DNA of 64,000 bases from Pseudobutyrivibrio ruminis (GTDB lineage: Bacteria > Bacillota > Clostridia > Lachnospirales > Lachnospiraceae), in assembly GCA_015057305.1 (NCBI GenBank), contig SVES01000002.1:62001-126000 (forward strand). Reading direction: 5' to 3'. Position 1 is the stretch's first letter; each line of letters starts with the position of its first letter. This document shows, one piece after another, positions 34,732 to 43,887 of this stretch. The notes beneath the pieces are model-generated. The model was not told where the DNA came from and ran no database searches. It was given only the letters and a program-made list of their open reading frames with translations. Both the position numbers and the translations under genes were made by a program.

Positions 34732-35331
34732 ATGTATAGAGAAGACAATAATTTTATAACTAAATTTAGGGCACATAGAAATAGTGGCTTAAATTTTAAT
34801 AGACGTAGAAGAAAAGTAGACTTAAATAAGGTTAGATATGTTTTTATTTTGATAATAGAGCTGGCTATTGTTATTGCTTTGGCTTATGGTTTAGTTTTAG
34901 CATTTGGAAAACAGGTAGAATGTTCTAATGCTTCTATGGAGCCTACCTATGAAACATCCGATATATTACTTGTAGATACAATTATTTATAAGTTTTCTAC
35001 ACCTAAGCAAGGGGATGTAATTGCTTTCAAGCCAAGAGCTAATGTTAACGCTAGCTATAGTGTAAAAAGAGTTATCGCAACTGCTGGTGATACTATCTAT
35101 ATCAGTAATGGACGTATATACATTAATGATGAGCTATACAAAGAAAACATTGATGTAGAAACCATAGAAAATCCTGGAATTGCAGCTTCTCCAATAACTC
35201 TTTTAGAAGATCAGTATTTTGTATTAGGAGACAATAGAAACGCTTCTGAGGATTCACGATTCGAAAGTGTGGGATTTGTTTCCAGCGAAGACATTTTGGG
35301 AAAAATATGGGCAAAGTATCCCTTTAAATAA
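34732..35331 (+). CDS. lepB: Type I signal peptidase (first copy)
   Basis: Cleaves signal peptides from exported proteins at the outer face of the membrane. The 199 residues have a basic N-terminus, one membrane helix (about 36-58), the nucleophile serine S68 (SNASMEPT), the general-base lysine K112 (SVKRVIA) and the GDNRNASEDSR box. A second copy lies 856 bp downstream on the other side of rbgA; the two share motifs but differ widely elsewhere, so they are not a recent duplication. Confidence 0.93.
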   Translation: MYREDNNFITKFRAHRNSGLNFNRRRRKVDLNKVRYVFILIIELAIVIALAYGLVLAFGKQVECSNASMEPTYETSDILLVDTIIYKFSTPKQGDVIAFKPRANVNASYSVKRVIATAGDTIYISNGRIYINDELYKENIDVETIENPGIAASPITLLEDQYFVLGDNRNASEDSRFESVGFVSSEDILGKIWAKYPFK

Positions 35332-35343
35332 TATGAGGTGAAT

Positions 35344-36183
35344 ATGGAATTTCAATGGTATCCAGGGCATATGACAAAGGCAAAGCGCCAAATGCAGGAG
35401 GATATAAAGCTTATAGATCTAGTAATAGAGGTTATTGATGCCAGATGTCCAATTTCTAGCAGAAATCCCGATATTAACAGTCTTGCCAATGGAAAGCTTC
35501 GTTTGGTTTTATTAAATAAATCAGATTTAGCTGATAAAGGAATCAACAAGAAATGGCTAGAATACTATAAAAGCCAAGGCTTTTATGCTGTTGAGCTAGA
35601 TTCTAGAGATAGAAAAAATATGAAAGGCGTACAAGCCACATTAGATGAGGTTTGTGCCGCTAAATTCGAAAAGGATAGAAAAAGGGGAATAAAAAATCGT
35701 CCAGTTAGGGCAATGGTTGTGGGTATTCCTAATGTAGGAAAATCTACTTTTATCAATTCTTTTGCTGGTCGAGCTGTAGCTAAAACAGGAAACAAGCCAG
35801 GTGTGACCAAAGGTAAGCAATGGATTAAGCTTAATAAATCAGTTGAACTTCTTGACACTCCGGGTATTTTGTGGCCCAAATTTGAAGATAATACAGTAGG
35901 CCTACATTTAGCTTTTATTGGCTCTATTAATGATGCAATCATAGAAACAAGAGAGCTAGCCTTAGAGTTGACGGATTATCTTAAGGATAATTATAGTGGT
36001 GTTTTAAATTCTCGCTATGAAGTTGATGAATCTGCAATAAATCACGAAATAGTTACGCAAATAGCTGTAAATAGAAATTTTGTTAAAAAGGGATCAGAAC
36101 CTGATTTTGATAAAGCATGTAGTGTTTTAATTGATGAATTCAGGAATGGAAGTCTTGGAAATATATCACTTGAAAGGCCATAG
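35344..36183 (+). CDS. rbgA: Ribosome biogenesis GTPase RbgA (YlqF)
   Basis: GTPase needed for late assembly of the 50S subunit. The 279 residues have circularly permuted GTPase motifs: G4 LLNKSDLAD first (about 55), then G1 GIPNVGKSTF (about 125) and G3 LLDTPGILWP, followed by a helical C-terminal domain. The start begins EFQWYPGHMTKAKRQM, the family hallmark. ATG 35344 is preferred over the GTG two codons earlier because of GAGGTG spacing. Confidence 0.95.
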   Translation: MEFQWYPGHMTKAKRQMQEDIKLIDLVIEVIDARCPISSRNPDINSLANGKLRLVLLNKSDLADKGINKKWLEYYKSQGFYAVELDSRDRKNMKGVQATLDEVCAAKFEKDRKRGIKNRPVRAMVVGIPNVGKSTFINSFAGRAVAKTGNKPGVTKGKQWIKLNKSVELLDTPGILWPKFEDNTVGLHLAFIGSINDAIIETRELALELTDYLKDNYSGVLNSRYEVDESAINHEIVTQIAVNRNFVKKGSEPDFDKACSVLIDEFRNGSLGNISLERP

Positions 36184-36186
36184 AAC

Positions 36187-36867
36187 ATGAAAGTAATAGA
36201 CTTTAACCAGGAAGAGGAACAGATAAAAAAGGATATTGAAAGAGCCAGACAAAACATGAAGGATGTGGAAGATTTGTCTGATTTCGACCCCAAAAAGGAT
36301 AGCGACGAAGAAGCAGAGGCATCAAAGGATTCCCTAGGAAAAGAAGTAATTAGTGTAATTCTTAATGTATTAATTTGTTTTGTTGTTGTTTTTCTAATCA
36401 CTCATTTTGTGGGGCAACGTACAGTTGTTAGCGGTTCATCAATGGAGGACACCTTATCTGACAAGGATAATCTTATTGTTGACAAAATCAGCTACAGACT
36501 ACACGACCCAGAGAGATTTGATGTAGTGGTCTTTCCACCTAAATATGAGGAGGATACCTATTATATCAAGCGAATTATAGGGCTTCCCGGGGAAGTAGTT
36601 AGAATTGATAGTGCTGGAGTTATCTATATAAATGGAGAGGTTTTAACGGAATCCTACGGCACTGAGACTATTCTCAATGCAGGATTAGCTGAAAATGAAA
36701 TCCTACTAGGTCCTGATGAATATTTCGTGCTTGGTGATAATCGAAATAATAGTACCGATTCACGTTTCGAGTCTGTAGGCAATGTGGAGGGTGATGATAT
36801 TGTTGGTAAGGCTTGGCTTAGGGTGTATCCTTTTAGTGATTTTGGTCTAGTAGATAACATAGAATAA
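36187..36867 (+). CDS. lepB: Type I signal peptidase (second copy)
   Basis: A 226-residue signal peptidase with a highly charged cytosolic N-terminus (residues 1-50), one membrane helix (about 53-74), nucleophile S85 (SGSSMEDT), lysine K128 (YYIKRIIG) and the box GDNRNNSTDSR. It starts three bases after rbgA and ends one base before rnhB, within the same operon as the first copy. Two copies suggest different substrate sets or doubled capacity for export. Confidence 0.93.
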   Translation: MKVIDFNQEEEQIKKDIERARQNMKDVEDLSDFDPKKDSDEEAEASKDSLGKEVISVILNVLICFVVVFLITHFVGQRTVVSGSSMEDTLSDKDNLIVDKISYRLHDPERFDVVVFPPKYEEDTYYIKRIIGLPGEVVRIDSAGVIYINGEVLTESYGTETILNAGLAENEILLGPDEYFVLGDNRNNSTDSRFESVGNVEGDDIVGKAWLRVYPFSDFGLVDNIE

Positions 36868-36868
36868 T

Positions 36869-37633
36869 ATGAGCGAAAAAAAGATATCGGAAATTCAAAA
36901 AGAATATAAGGAAATGGGTTTGGCAGATCTTCCTGATTTTATAGAGGAATATATAAATGACGGAAGACCAGGAGTTTCCAAAATTATTAATGTTGCCCAA
37001 AAGCGCATGGAAAAGTTGCGTATTGAACAGGAGCGTATTAATAAACTAAAGGAATTCGAAAACAAATACTGGGATACTTATGACTATATAGGTGGCATAG
37101 ATGAGGTTGGTCGAGGTCCTTTGGCTGGTCCAGTTGTCACAGCATGCGTTATTCTACCTAAAGGTTGCAATATTCTTTACATTAATGATTCTAAAAAGCT
37201 CTCTGCTTCAAAAAGAGAGGAGCTTTATGACATAATTATGGACCAGGCTATTTCTGTTAGTATAGGCGTGGTATCTGAGGAACGTATAGATGAAATAAAT
37301 ATTCTCCAGGCAACCTATGAAGCCATGCGTCAAGCCATTTCAGAGGCAAAAGTTGAGCCTCAGATTCTACTAAATGATGCTGTTTCCATTCCACAGGTTA
37401 ATATAAAGCAGGTACCTATAATTAAAGGTGATGCAAAGTCTATAACAATTGGCGCAGCTAGTATTATTGCCAAGGTAACTAGAGATAGAATGATGGTAGA
37501 ATATGATAGCATTTACCCTGAATATCATTTCGCATCAAATAAGGGCTATGGTAGCGCGGAGCATATAGCAGCGCTAAAAGAGTTTGGTCCTTGCCCAATT
37601 CATAGAAAATCTTTTATAGGCAATTTTGTTTAA
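36869..37633 (+). CDS. rnhB: Ribonuclease HII
   Basis: Removes RNA from RNA-DNA hybrids and misincorporated ribonucleotides. The 254 residues start with a 75-residue helical extension, also seen in Bacillus RNase HII, then GGIDEVGRGPLAGPV with the first catalytic acids, LNDAVSIP and KVTRDRMM, and end in the conserved GYGSAEHIAAL and HRKSF segments. It lies one base after the second signal peptidase. Confidence 0.95.
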   Translation: MSEKKISEIQKEYKEMGLADLPDFIEEYINDGRPGVSKIINVAQKRMEKLRIEQERINKLKEFENKYWDTYDYIGGIDEVGRGPLAGPVVTACVILPKGCNILYINDSKKLSASKREELYDIIMDQAISVSIGVVSEERIDEINILQATYEAMRQAISEAKVEPQILLNDAVSIPQVNIKQVPIIKGDAKSITIGAASIIAKVTRDRMMVEYDSIYPEYHFASNKGYGSAEHIAALKEFGPCPIHRKSFIGNFV

Positions 37634-37658
37634 ATACTAATATTTAATCAGGTGAGTT

Positions 37659-39530
37659 ATGAATATTAACACAGGTCTCAATCCCTACAATTCAAATTAT
37701 GCAAATAATGCTGTAGACCGCACTAAGATGAGTCAGAGCCAATCACTTACCGGCTCTGTCACTGACTCTCTTAAGGAAGGTGAGGTATTTGAAGGCTCTG
37801 TCAATTCTATTGAAAATGGCAAAGTCACAATTGGTCTTGCCAATGGTCAGACTATGACCGCACGTTTGGATTCTGGTGTTACCCTTACTCCTGGTCAATC
37901 TGTATTTTTTGAAGTAAAAAGCAACGATGGTAATCTTGTTCAAATCCGTCCAGTTTCATTGACTGGTCTTGAAGCAAATCCCACATTACTTAAGGCTCTT
38001 GATATGGCCAATTTGGTGGCAACAGAGCGTACAATTAACATGGTAAATTCCATGATGCAAAATTCTCTTTCCGTTAGTCCAGAGAATCTTGCAGCTATGA
38101 ATAGAGCGATGATTAATAATCCAGAGGTCGATATTCAGACACTTGTCACCATGACAAAGCATGGCATGGAGCTTACACCAGATAGTGTTAATATGTTTCA
38201 AAACTATGCCAATGACAAGGCTTTGCTTGTTGACAATTTTAATACTATTTCAGAAATGCTTCCTGAGTTAATGACATCTGAGGAAATGTCTGTTTCTGAT
38301 GTTATTGGTATGAATAATGCCATCAAGGAAATATTTGTTAATCAAGGCATGTCAGGTGAGGCACAGGAGGTTCAAGCTAGTCAGCCAGAGGCTACTGCAA
38401 CTCAGCCACAGGATTCAGCAAATGTGGCTAATGCAACTACTGTCAATAGCAATGATGTGGTTATAAACAGCAAAGGGGATGTTGCTACAAATACTGTGCT
38501 TAATACTGTAGACCAAATTATTGAAAACACCACAGATAATCCAAATACCTTGCAGGCTAAGGTGGAGGGGCAGCCACAGGCCCAATCAGCCTCTACAGAA
38601 CAGGTGGAAATTACATCTACAAGTCAAGGTTCACAGAATGTGACTACTGTTTTGGAAAATGAACTAGGGGCAAATGTAGTAAACAATTTAGTTAGTGAAA
38701 AGCAGATTGATTCATTTAATGTGCTTTTGAATAATTTACCAGATTTTCCGAAGGAGAATACTCTTGTTTTTGCTGAAAATGGCACTTTGAAGGCAGATGC
38801 TGATATTAATCAGCTGTTTAAAGAAATTACTGATTATTTTAATAAACATTCTGACATACCTAAAGAGCTATTAAATGACATAGTTAGAACTCCTTTGTAT
38901 AAAGGGTTACTTAAGAGTATAATTTCAAATAGCTTTGCAATGGAGCCAAAGGATGTTACAAAGCCGGGTGAGATTTCCAAGCTCTATGAAAGGGTACTTA
39001 AACAGACTGAAGCACTTGAAAAACTGGTTTCCAGCTTTAATAATAAAGCGGCGGAATCTATAAAGAATCAGACTGTGGAAATCAGACAGAATATCAACTT
39101 TATGAATTCTGCAAATGAAATGTATAATTTCGTCCAGATTCCGCTTAAAATGTACAATCAAAACACAGATAGCATGCTTTATGTCAAGCAAAACAAAAAA
39201 AGCTCTTACGAAGCTGGTGAGGAGATTACCGCATTTTTGCATTTTGACATGGAATATCTTGGTTCTACAGATGTATTTATCAGCCTAAAGGAAGCTAATG
39301 TGGCCTGTAAATGGAATCTTGCAAGTGAGGAATCCATGAAGCTTATTGAGGATAATCTGGATATTTTAACAGAGAGATTAAATGCTAAGGGCTTTAATGT
39401 ATCTTCGCAGGTTACCTGTGGCAATCCTAAGACAAGCTTTGTAGAGGATTTTCTTGGTGAGACAGCTGCGAGGGCTGAAAGCAAAACTGATGGCATAATG
39501 CATAGATATAGCTTTGATATGAGGGCATAA
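37659..39530 (+). CDS. FliK/YlqG-like protein with hook-length-control C-terminal domain
   Basis: A 623-residue low-complexity protein. Residues 40-110 form a small beta domain (EVFEGSVNSIENGKVTIGLANG); 110-330 are rich in Asn/Gln/Thr/Ser; and about 490-600 resemble the FliK C-terminal domain (FVQIPLKMYNQ, EITAFLHFDMEYLGSTDVFI, SSQVTCGNPKTSFVEDFLG). FliK works with FlhB to set hook length, but here no flagellar cluster is near. The gene stands between rnhB and an FlhB-like gene, exactly as ylqG-ylqH do in Bacillus subtilis. Function is unknown. Confidence 0.72.
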   Translation: MNINTGLNPYNSNYANNAVDRTKMSQSQSLTGSVTDSLKEGEVFEGSVNSIENGKVTIGLANGQTMTARLDSGVTLTPGQSVFFEVKSNDGNLVQIRPVSLTGLEANPTLLKALDMANLVATERTINMVNSMMQNSLSVSPENLAAMNRAMINNPEVDIQTLVTMTKHGMELTPDSVNMFQNYANDKALLVDNFNTISEMLPELMTSEEMSVSDVIGMNNAIKEIFVNQGMSGEAQEVQASQPEATATQPQDSANVANATTVNSNDVVINSKGDVATNTVLNTVDQIIENTTDNPNTLQAKVEGQPQAQSASTEQVEITSTSQGSQNVTTVLENELGANVVNNLVSEKQIDSFNVLLNNLPDFPKENTLVFAENGTLKADADINQLFKEITDYFNKHSDIPKELLNDIVRTPLYKGLLKSIISNSFAMEPKDVTKPGEISKLYERVLKQTEALEKLVSSFNNKAAESIKNQTVEIRQNINFMNSANEMYNFVQIPLKMYNQNTDSMLYVKQNKKSSYEAGEEITAFLHFDMEYLGSTDVFISLKEANVACKWNLASEESMKLIEDNLDILTERLNAKGFNVSSQVTCGNPKTSFVEDFLGETAARAESKTDGIMHRYSFDMRA

Positions 39531-39532
39531 TT

Positions 39533-39820
39533 ATGGCAGAAGAAAAAGTTATAGACAAAAATAAAACAGCGGTTGCTCTTTCCTATGAAGCTGGTGATAC
39601 AGCACCAAAGATATTAGCATCTGGTAAGGGATATGTGGCAGAGCAGATTATAGAAGAAGCAAAAAAAGCAGATGTGCCATTCTATCAGGATAATGAGCTG
39701 GCACAGACACTTAGCAAACTTAATATCGGAGATGCCATTCCACCCGAATTATACGAAGTAGTTGCTGAGATTTTGGTTTTTGTAAATGACATGGAAAAGA
39801 TAAAAGCAAAACTTGGATAG
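39533..39820 (+). CDS. FlhB C-terminal-like protein (FlhX/YlqH)
   Basis: A 95-residue protein equal to the cytosolic C-terminal domain of the export switch FlhB: AVALSYEAGDTAPKILASG corresponds to the region after the autocleavage site, and VPFYQDNELAQTLSKL and IPPELYEVVAEILVFV follow. The NPTH cleavage motif itself is missing. In some bacteria such FlhX proteins can substitute for the FlhB C-domain. It lies two bases after the FliK-like gene, which supports a joint role. Confidence 0.85.
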   Translation: MAEEKVIDKNKTAVALSYEAGDTAPKILASGKGYVAEQIIEEAKKADVPFYQDNELAQTLSKLNIGDAIPPELYEVVAEILVFVNDMEKIKAKLG

Positions 39821-39830
39821 ATAGGATTTA

Positions 39831-40190
39831 ATGAATAATAGAAAACAGGGAAATGATTTTGAAAAGCTGGCTGCCAATTACTTAAAAGAGCAGGGTATGG
39901 AGATTATAAAACAAAACTTTTATTGTAAAATGGGAGAGGTTGATATAATCGCAAAAGATGGCTGTTATCTTGTTTTTGTGGAAGTAAAATACAGAAAATC
40001 AACTTCCAAAGGAAGCGGCTTTGAGGCTGTTAATTTTAATAAAATGAGGAAGATATCACGGGTGGCGGATTACTATTTGTATAGCCACCGTTTTAGCGAA
40101 GATATAAATGTTAGATTTGATGTAGTTGTTATTGAGGAAGGACATTTAAAGCATTTAAAAAATGCTTTTGAGTATATACCAGTATGTTAA
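39831..40190 (+). CDS. yraN: YraN/UPF0102 family nuclease-fold protein
   Basis: A 119-residue protein with the restriction-endonuclease-like core of the family: GNDFEKLAANYLKEQG, the acidic EVDIIAKDG, and the VFVEVKYRKS (ExK) metal site, then the RFDVVVIE strand. YraN is widespread and predicted to be a nuclease, but its target is unsettled. It overlaps the next gene by 7 bp (ATGTTAA). Confidence 0.9.
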   Translation: MNNRKQGNDFEKLAANYLKEQGMEIIKQNFYCKMGEVDIIAKDGCYLVFVEVKYRKSTSKGSGFEAVNFNKMRKISRVADYYLYSHRFSEDINVRFDVVVIEEGHLKHLKNAFEYIPVC

Positions 40191-41503
40191 ATTCAAGTCA
40201 TAAAATAGCCCAGATTATGGAGGATAGCCCAGCAGAAAGGGTTGGACTGACTCCAGGGGATATTATAAAAAAAATAAATGATGTAGAGCTAGTAGACATT
40301 TTTGATTATCATTATTATTCTGATGATGCAGATATTACTGTGGAGCTTTTGCATGAGGATGGCACCACATCTTCTGTTTTTGTACAGAAGGAGGAAGGTG
40401 AAGATTTAGGCGTTATTTTCTGTAACGGTCTAATGGATGACTACAAATCATGCTCAAATAAATGTGCATTTTGTTTCATTGACCAAATGCCGCCAGGAAT
40501 GAGAGAAACTCTGTATTTCAAGGATGACGATACAAGGCTTTCTTTTTTGCAGGGAAATTATGTTACGCTTACCAATATGAAGATGGCAGATTTGGACAGA
40601 ATCATTGCCTACAAGCTTGGACCCATAAATATTTCAGTTCATGCTACTAATCCGGAGCTTAGAGTCAAACTGCTTCATAACAGATTCGCTGGTGATATTT
40701 TAGATAAGATTCGCAAGCTATACGAGGCTGGTATTCCTATGAATGCACAGGTAGTTGCATGTCCAGGGTTAAATGATGGTGCTGAGCTTGATAGAACCAT
40801 TTCTGATTTGCTTCAATTTGCACCAGTTATGAGTTCAATGTCTGTTGTGCCTGTAGGAGTGACAAAATATAGAGACGGTCTGTTTCCACTTCGAACCTAC
40901 ACAAAGGAGGAGGCAGGTAAGGTTATTGACCAGATTGAACATTGGCAACAAGAGGCCATGAAGCAAGTTGGCAATCATTTTGTTCAGGCTTCTGATGAGT
41001 GGTACATTCTAGCTGGGCGTCCGCTGCCAGAGGCCGATAGATACGATGGATTTATTCAGCTTGAAAACGGAGTCGGGATGCTTAGACTTCTTCATGAGGA
41101 GGTACTTGATGCCCTTGAAGACATTAAAAAGCCCCTCTTTATGAAAAAAAGGCATGTGACTATTGCCACAGGCAAGCTGGCCGCCCCATTTATGAAGGAG
41201 CTTGCCGACATCATCACTGAGAAATTCAATCGTGTCACTGTCGACGTGGTTACCATCACTAACGAATTCTTCGGTGAAGAAATCACAGTTTCCGGCCTCA
41301 TCACCGGACAAGATTTAATCAAACAGCTCAAAGAACGTGAGCTTGGCGATTCGCTCCTTCTATCATGCACAATGCTACGAAGTGGCGAAGAAGTCTTCTT
41401 GGACGACATTACGCTCTCAGAGCTCGAGCAAACTTTACAAGTTAAAACACGTATAGTACAATCAGACGGTCGCGATCTCGTATACGCGATTATAGGCAAA
41501 TAA
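40184..41503 (+). CDS. DUF512/PDZ radical SAM-like Fe-S protein
   Basis: A 439-residue protein: N-terminal PDZ-like domain (residues 1-65, SPAERVGLTPGDII), a radical-SAM-type cysteine triad CSNKCAFCF (C-x3-C-x2-C) near 90, a TIM-barrel region, and the C-terminal DUF512 domain. The family is strictly conserved next to der in clostridia but has no established reaction. The last 115 codons (41160-41503) switch to C-ending codons (ATC, GAC, GTC, TTC), unlike the rest of the gene, which hints at recombination or local selection. Confidence 0.86.
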   Translation: MLNSSHKIAQIMEDSPAERVGLTPGDIIKKINDVELVDIFDYHYYSDDADITVELLHEDGTTSSVFVQKEEGEDLGVIFCNGLMDDYKSCSNKCAFCFIDQMPPGMRETLYFKDDDTRLSFLQGNYVTLTNMKMADLDRIIAYKLGPINISVHATNPELRVKLLHNRFAGDILDKIRKLYEAGIPMNAQVVACPGLNDGAELDRTISDLLQFAPVMSSMSVVPVGVTKYRDGLFPLRTYTKEEAGKVIDQIEHWQQEAMKQVGNHFVQASDEWYILAGRPLPEADRYDGFIQLENGVGMLRLLHEEVLDALEDIKKPLFMKKRHVTIATGKLAAPFMKELADIITEKFNRVTVDVVTITNEFFGEEITVSGLITGQDLIKQLKERELGDSLLLSCTMLRSGEEVFLDDITLSELEQTLQVKTRIVQSDGRDLVYAIIGK

Positions 41504-41527
41504 TTCATGTTGAGTATAAAATCTTAC

Positions 41528-41594
41528 GTTAACAATGATTACGAATTCTTTCGTCGACTACATGTCTCCTTCAGAATTGAAATACATTGTTAAC
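41528..41594 (+). repeat. Inverted repeat downstream of the DUF512 gene
   Basis: GTTAACAATG (41528) pairs perfectly with CATTGTTAAC (41585); inside it AATTCT (41544) pairs with AGAATT (41573). No T-run follows, so it is a poor intrinsic terminator. It stands just upstream of the der hairpin element. Confidence 0.65.
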
Positions 41595-41640
41595 TAGATT
41601 TTGTCTTTACTGTATTTATAGAACTAGATTATTTAAGTGA

Positions 41641-41739
41641 GTAATCAGTAGTAAACAAGCTATTATTATTCTCAAGCGAAGCATTCCTCGCTGAGCGGAG
41701 AATACATAATGCTTGTTGACGTAACTGATTACGGACTAG
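41641..41739 (+). repeat. Hairpin element A upstream of der
   Basis: Outer stem GTAATCAGT/ACTGATTAC (41641-41649/41724-41732), inner stem AACAAGC/GCTTGTT (41654-41660/41711-41717), then ATTCTC/GAGAAT and CTC-AGCGA/TCGCT-GAG to a short tip. CGGACTAG follows at 41732-41739, just before the der ribosome site. The core matches element C (53876-53965) over 31 and 29 bases on either side of the tip. Confidence 0.85.
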
Positions 41740-41754
41740 GAAAAGAGGTAAGAT

Positions 41755-43080
41755 ATGGCAAGACCAGTGGTGGCGATAGTAGGTCGCCCTAATGTTGGTA
41801 AATCCACATTATTTAATGCACTCGCAGGAGAACGAATATCAATTGTTAAGGATACTCCAGGTGTAACTAGAGATAGAATTTACGCAGATATTTCATGGCT
41901 TAATTACGATTTTACTATGATTGATACAGGCGGTATTGAGCCAGATTCAAAGGATATCATTTTGTCTCAGATGAGGGAACAGGCTCAAATTGCTATTGAT
42001 ACGGCAGATGTAATCATTTTCCTTGTTGATGTTAAGCAGGGGCTGCAGGATAGCGACTCAAAGGTTGCGGACATGCTTAGACGTAGCCATAAGCCTGTAG
42101 TGCTTGTTGTTAATAAGGTAGATAGCTTTGAAAGAGACATGGCAGATGTCTATGAGTTTTACAATCTTGGTATTGGTGACCCTATTGCAATTTCCGCATC
42201 CAGTCGTCTAGGTTTTGGTGATATGCTTGATGTAGTCGTAAGCTATTTTCCAGAGCCAACTGAGAGTGAAGAGGAGGATGATACTCCAAAGATTGCTGTT
42301 ATTGGCAAACCTAATGTAGGTAAATCTTCACTAATCAATAAGCTTTGCGGTGAGGAACGTGTAATTGTATCCGATATTGCAGGCACAACTCGTGATGCAG
42401 TAGATACAAAGGTTCGTTACAATCACAAGGATTATATCTTTATTGATACAGCAGGCCTCCGTCGTAAGAGTAAAATAAAAGAGGATTTGGAGCGTTATTC
42501 TATAGTTAGAGCTGTTGCATCTGTAGAGAAGGCTGATGTGGTTATCATTATGATTGATGCCACAGAAGGTGTAACAGAGCAGGATGCAAAGATTGCCGGT
42601 ATTGCTCACGAACGTGGGAAGGGTATAATCATATGTGTAAACAAATGGGATGCCATTGAAAAGAATGACAAGACAATGAAGGAGCATGAGACAAAGATTC
42701 GCCAGATTCTTTCATTTATGCCTTATGCATCTATTCTTTTTATTTCAGTTAAGAGTGGTCAGCGACTTGGCAAGATTTACGAGACTATTGATGCTGTAAT
42801 CGAAAATAACTCAATGCGTATTGCCACTGGTGTTCTTAATGAAATTGTGTCAGAGGCAGTTGCACTTCAGCAGCCTCCTACAGATAAAGGTAAGAGACTT
42901 AAAATATTCTATACAACTCAGGTTGCAGTTAAGCCGCCTACATTTGTTATTTTTGTAAATGAGAAATATTTGATGCATTTTTCATATGTAAGATATTTAG
43001 AGAATAGAATTAGAGATGCCTTTGGCTTTGAAGGCACATCTTTAAAATTTATCATTAGAGAGCGAAAGGAAAACGAATAA
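41755..43080 (+). CDS. der: Ribosome biogenesis GTPase Der (EngA)
   Basis: Tandem-GTPase required for 50S assembly. The 441 residues have two G domains, each with a P-loop: GRPNVGKST (about 9-17) and GKPNVGKSS (about 185), with DTGG and DTAG switch motifs and NKVD and NKWD specificity motifs, and a C-terminal KH-like domain ([19 protein letters not shown]). GAGGTAAG precedes the ATG, immediately after hairpin element A. The stop overlaps the plsY start (TAATG). Confidence 0.96.
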   Translation: MARPVVAIVGRPNVGKSTLFNALAGERISIVKDTPGVTRDRIYADISWLNYDFTMIDTGGIEPDSKDIILSQMREQAQIAIDTADVIIFLVDVKQGLQDSDSKVADMLRRSHKPVVLVVNKVDSFERDMADVYEFYNLGIGDPIAISASSRLGFGDMLDVVVSYFPEPTESEEEDDTPKIAVIGKPNVGKSSLINKLCGEERVIVSDIAGTTRDAVDTKVRYNHKDYIFIDTAGLRRKSKIKEDLERYSIVRAVASVEKADVVIIMIDATEGVTEQDAKIAGIAHERGKGIIICVNKWDAIEKNDKTMKEHETKIRQILSFMPYASILFISVKSGQRLGKIYETIDAVIENNSMRIATGVLNEIVSEAVALQQPPTDKGKRLKIFYTTQVAVKPPTFVIFVNEKYLMHFSYVRYLENRIRDAFGFEGTSLKFIIRERKENE

Positions 43081-43739
43081 TGGTTGTTGTGGGGAGAATT
43101 TTAGCATTAATTATTGGCTATCTGTTTGGAATGGTTTTAATGGGCTATCTCATTGGTAAATCAAAAAATATCGATTTGACAAAGGTCGGTAGCGGTAATG
43201 TAGGGTCCACTAACACAATGAGAAATCTTGGTGTGGCAGCTGGGTTAATTACCTTAGCCTGGGATTGCCTTAAATGTGTTGTTGCTGTATTTTTTGTTTG
43301 GCTAACCTTTGGACGTTTCGTGGAAAATGTAAATATCTACATGGTATACGCAGGACTTGGCTGTGTCCTTGGTCATGATTTTCCATTTTATATGCACTTT
43401 AAGGGTGGAAAAGGTGTGGCTTCAACCTTAGGCTTTATTATTGCGCTATTTCCAATTGGATTACCAGTTCCAGCTGGAATTTTTATTGCCCTTGTGGCTC
43501 TTACTCGTTACGTATCACTTGGTTCTATTATAGGCGAATTATCCTTTGCAATTGAAATTGTTGTAGCTGCCTACCTTGGTTTGCTATCTGACAAATATCC
43601 AGGAGGACAATTGAAGGAAGTGGTAATTATCTGCTGCATCGTTTCAGCTCTTTCAATTGCACTTCATCACGCAAATATTGTACGCTTGCTTAAGGGCACA
43701 GAAAACAAATTCTCGTTCCATCCAGAAACACGCGCCTAA
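43080..43739 (+). CDS. plsY: Glycerol-3-phosphate acyltransferase PlsY
   Basis: Membrane enzyme that moves the acyl group from acyl phosphate (made by PlsX) to glycerol-3-phosphate, the first committed step of phospholipid synthesis. The 219 residues have about six helices and the three active-site motifs GSGNVGSTNTMR, LGHDFPFYMHFKGGKGVA and, later, the ALHHANI segment. It is coupled to der by overlap, and gpsA, which makes its glycerol-3-phosphate, follows after hairpin element B. Confidence 0.95.
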   Translation: MVVVGRILALIIGYLFGMVLMGYLIGKSKNIDLTKVGSGNVGSTNTMRNLGVAAGLITLAWDCLKCVVAVFFVWLTFGRFVENVNIYMVYAGLGCVLGHDFPFYMHFKGGKGVASTLGFIIALFPIGLPVPAGIFIALVALTRYVSLGSIIGELSFAIEIVVAAYLGLLSDKYPGGQLKEVVIICCIVSALSIALHHANIVRLLKGTENKFSFHPETRA

Positions 43740-43785
43740 ATCCGTAACGCAACATTCGTGGATTAGGTAATTATTTATTCAAGGA

Positions 43786-43878
43786 GCTGGTAGTAAACAA
43801 GCTCTGAGGTTATTGAAGAAGCACATTCTTAGTGCTCTGAAATAACACTCAGGCTTGTTTGCGTAACCAGCGGACTAG
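43786..43878 (+). repeat. Hairpin element B upstream of gpsA
   Basis: Outer stem GCTGGT/ACCAGC (43786-43791/43866-43871), inner stem AACAAGC/GCTTGTT (43796-43802/43853-43859), then CTGAG-GTTATT/AATAAC-CTCAG with one bulged A, and a GCAC/GTGC tip (43821-43834). AGTA and TGCGTA fill the internal loop, as in element A. CGGACTAG (43871-43878) and the ribosome site AGAGG follow. The interior sequence differs from A and C while the pairing is kept. Confidence 0.82.
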
Positions 43879-43887
43879 AGGTATATA

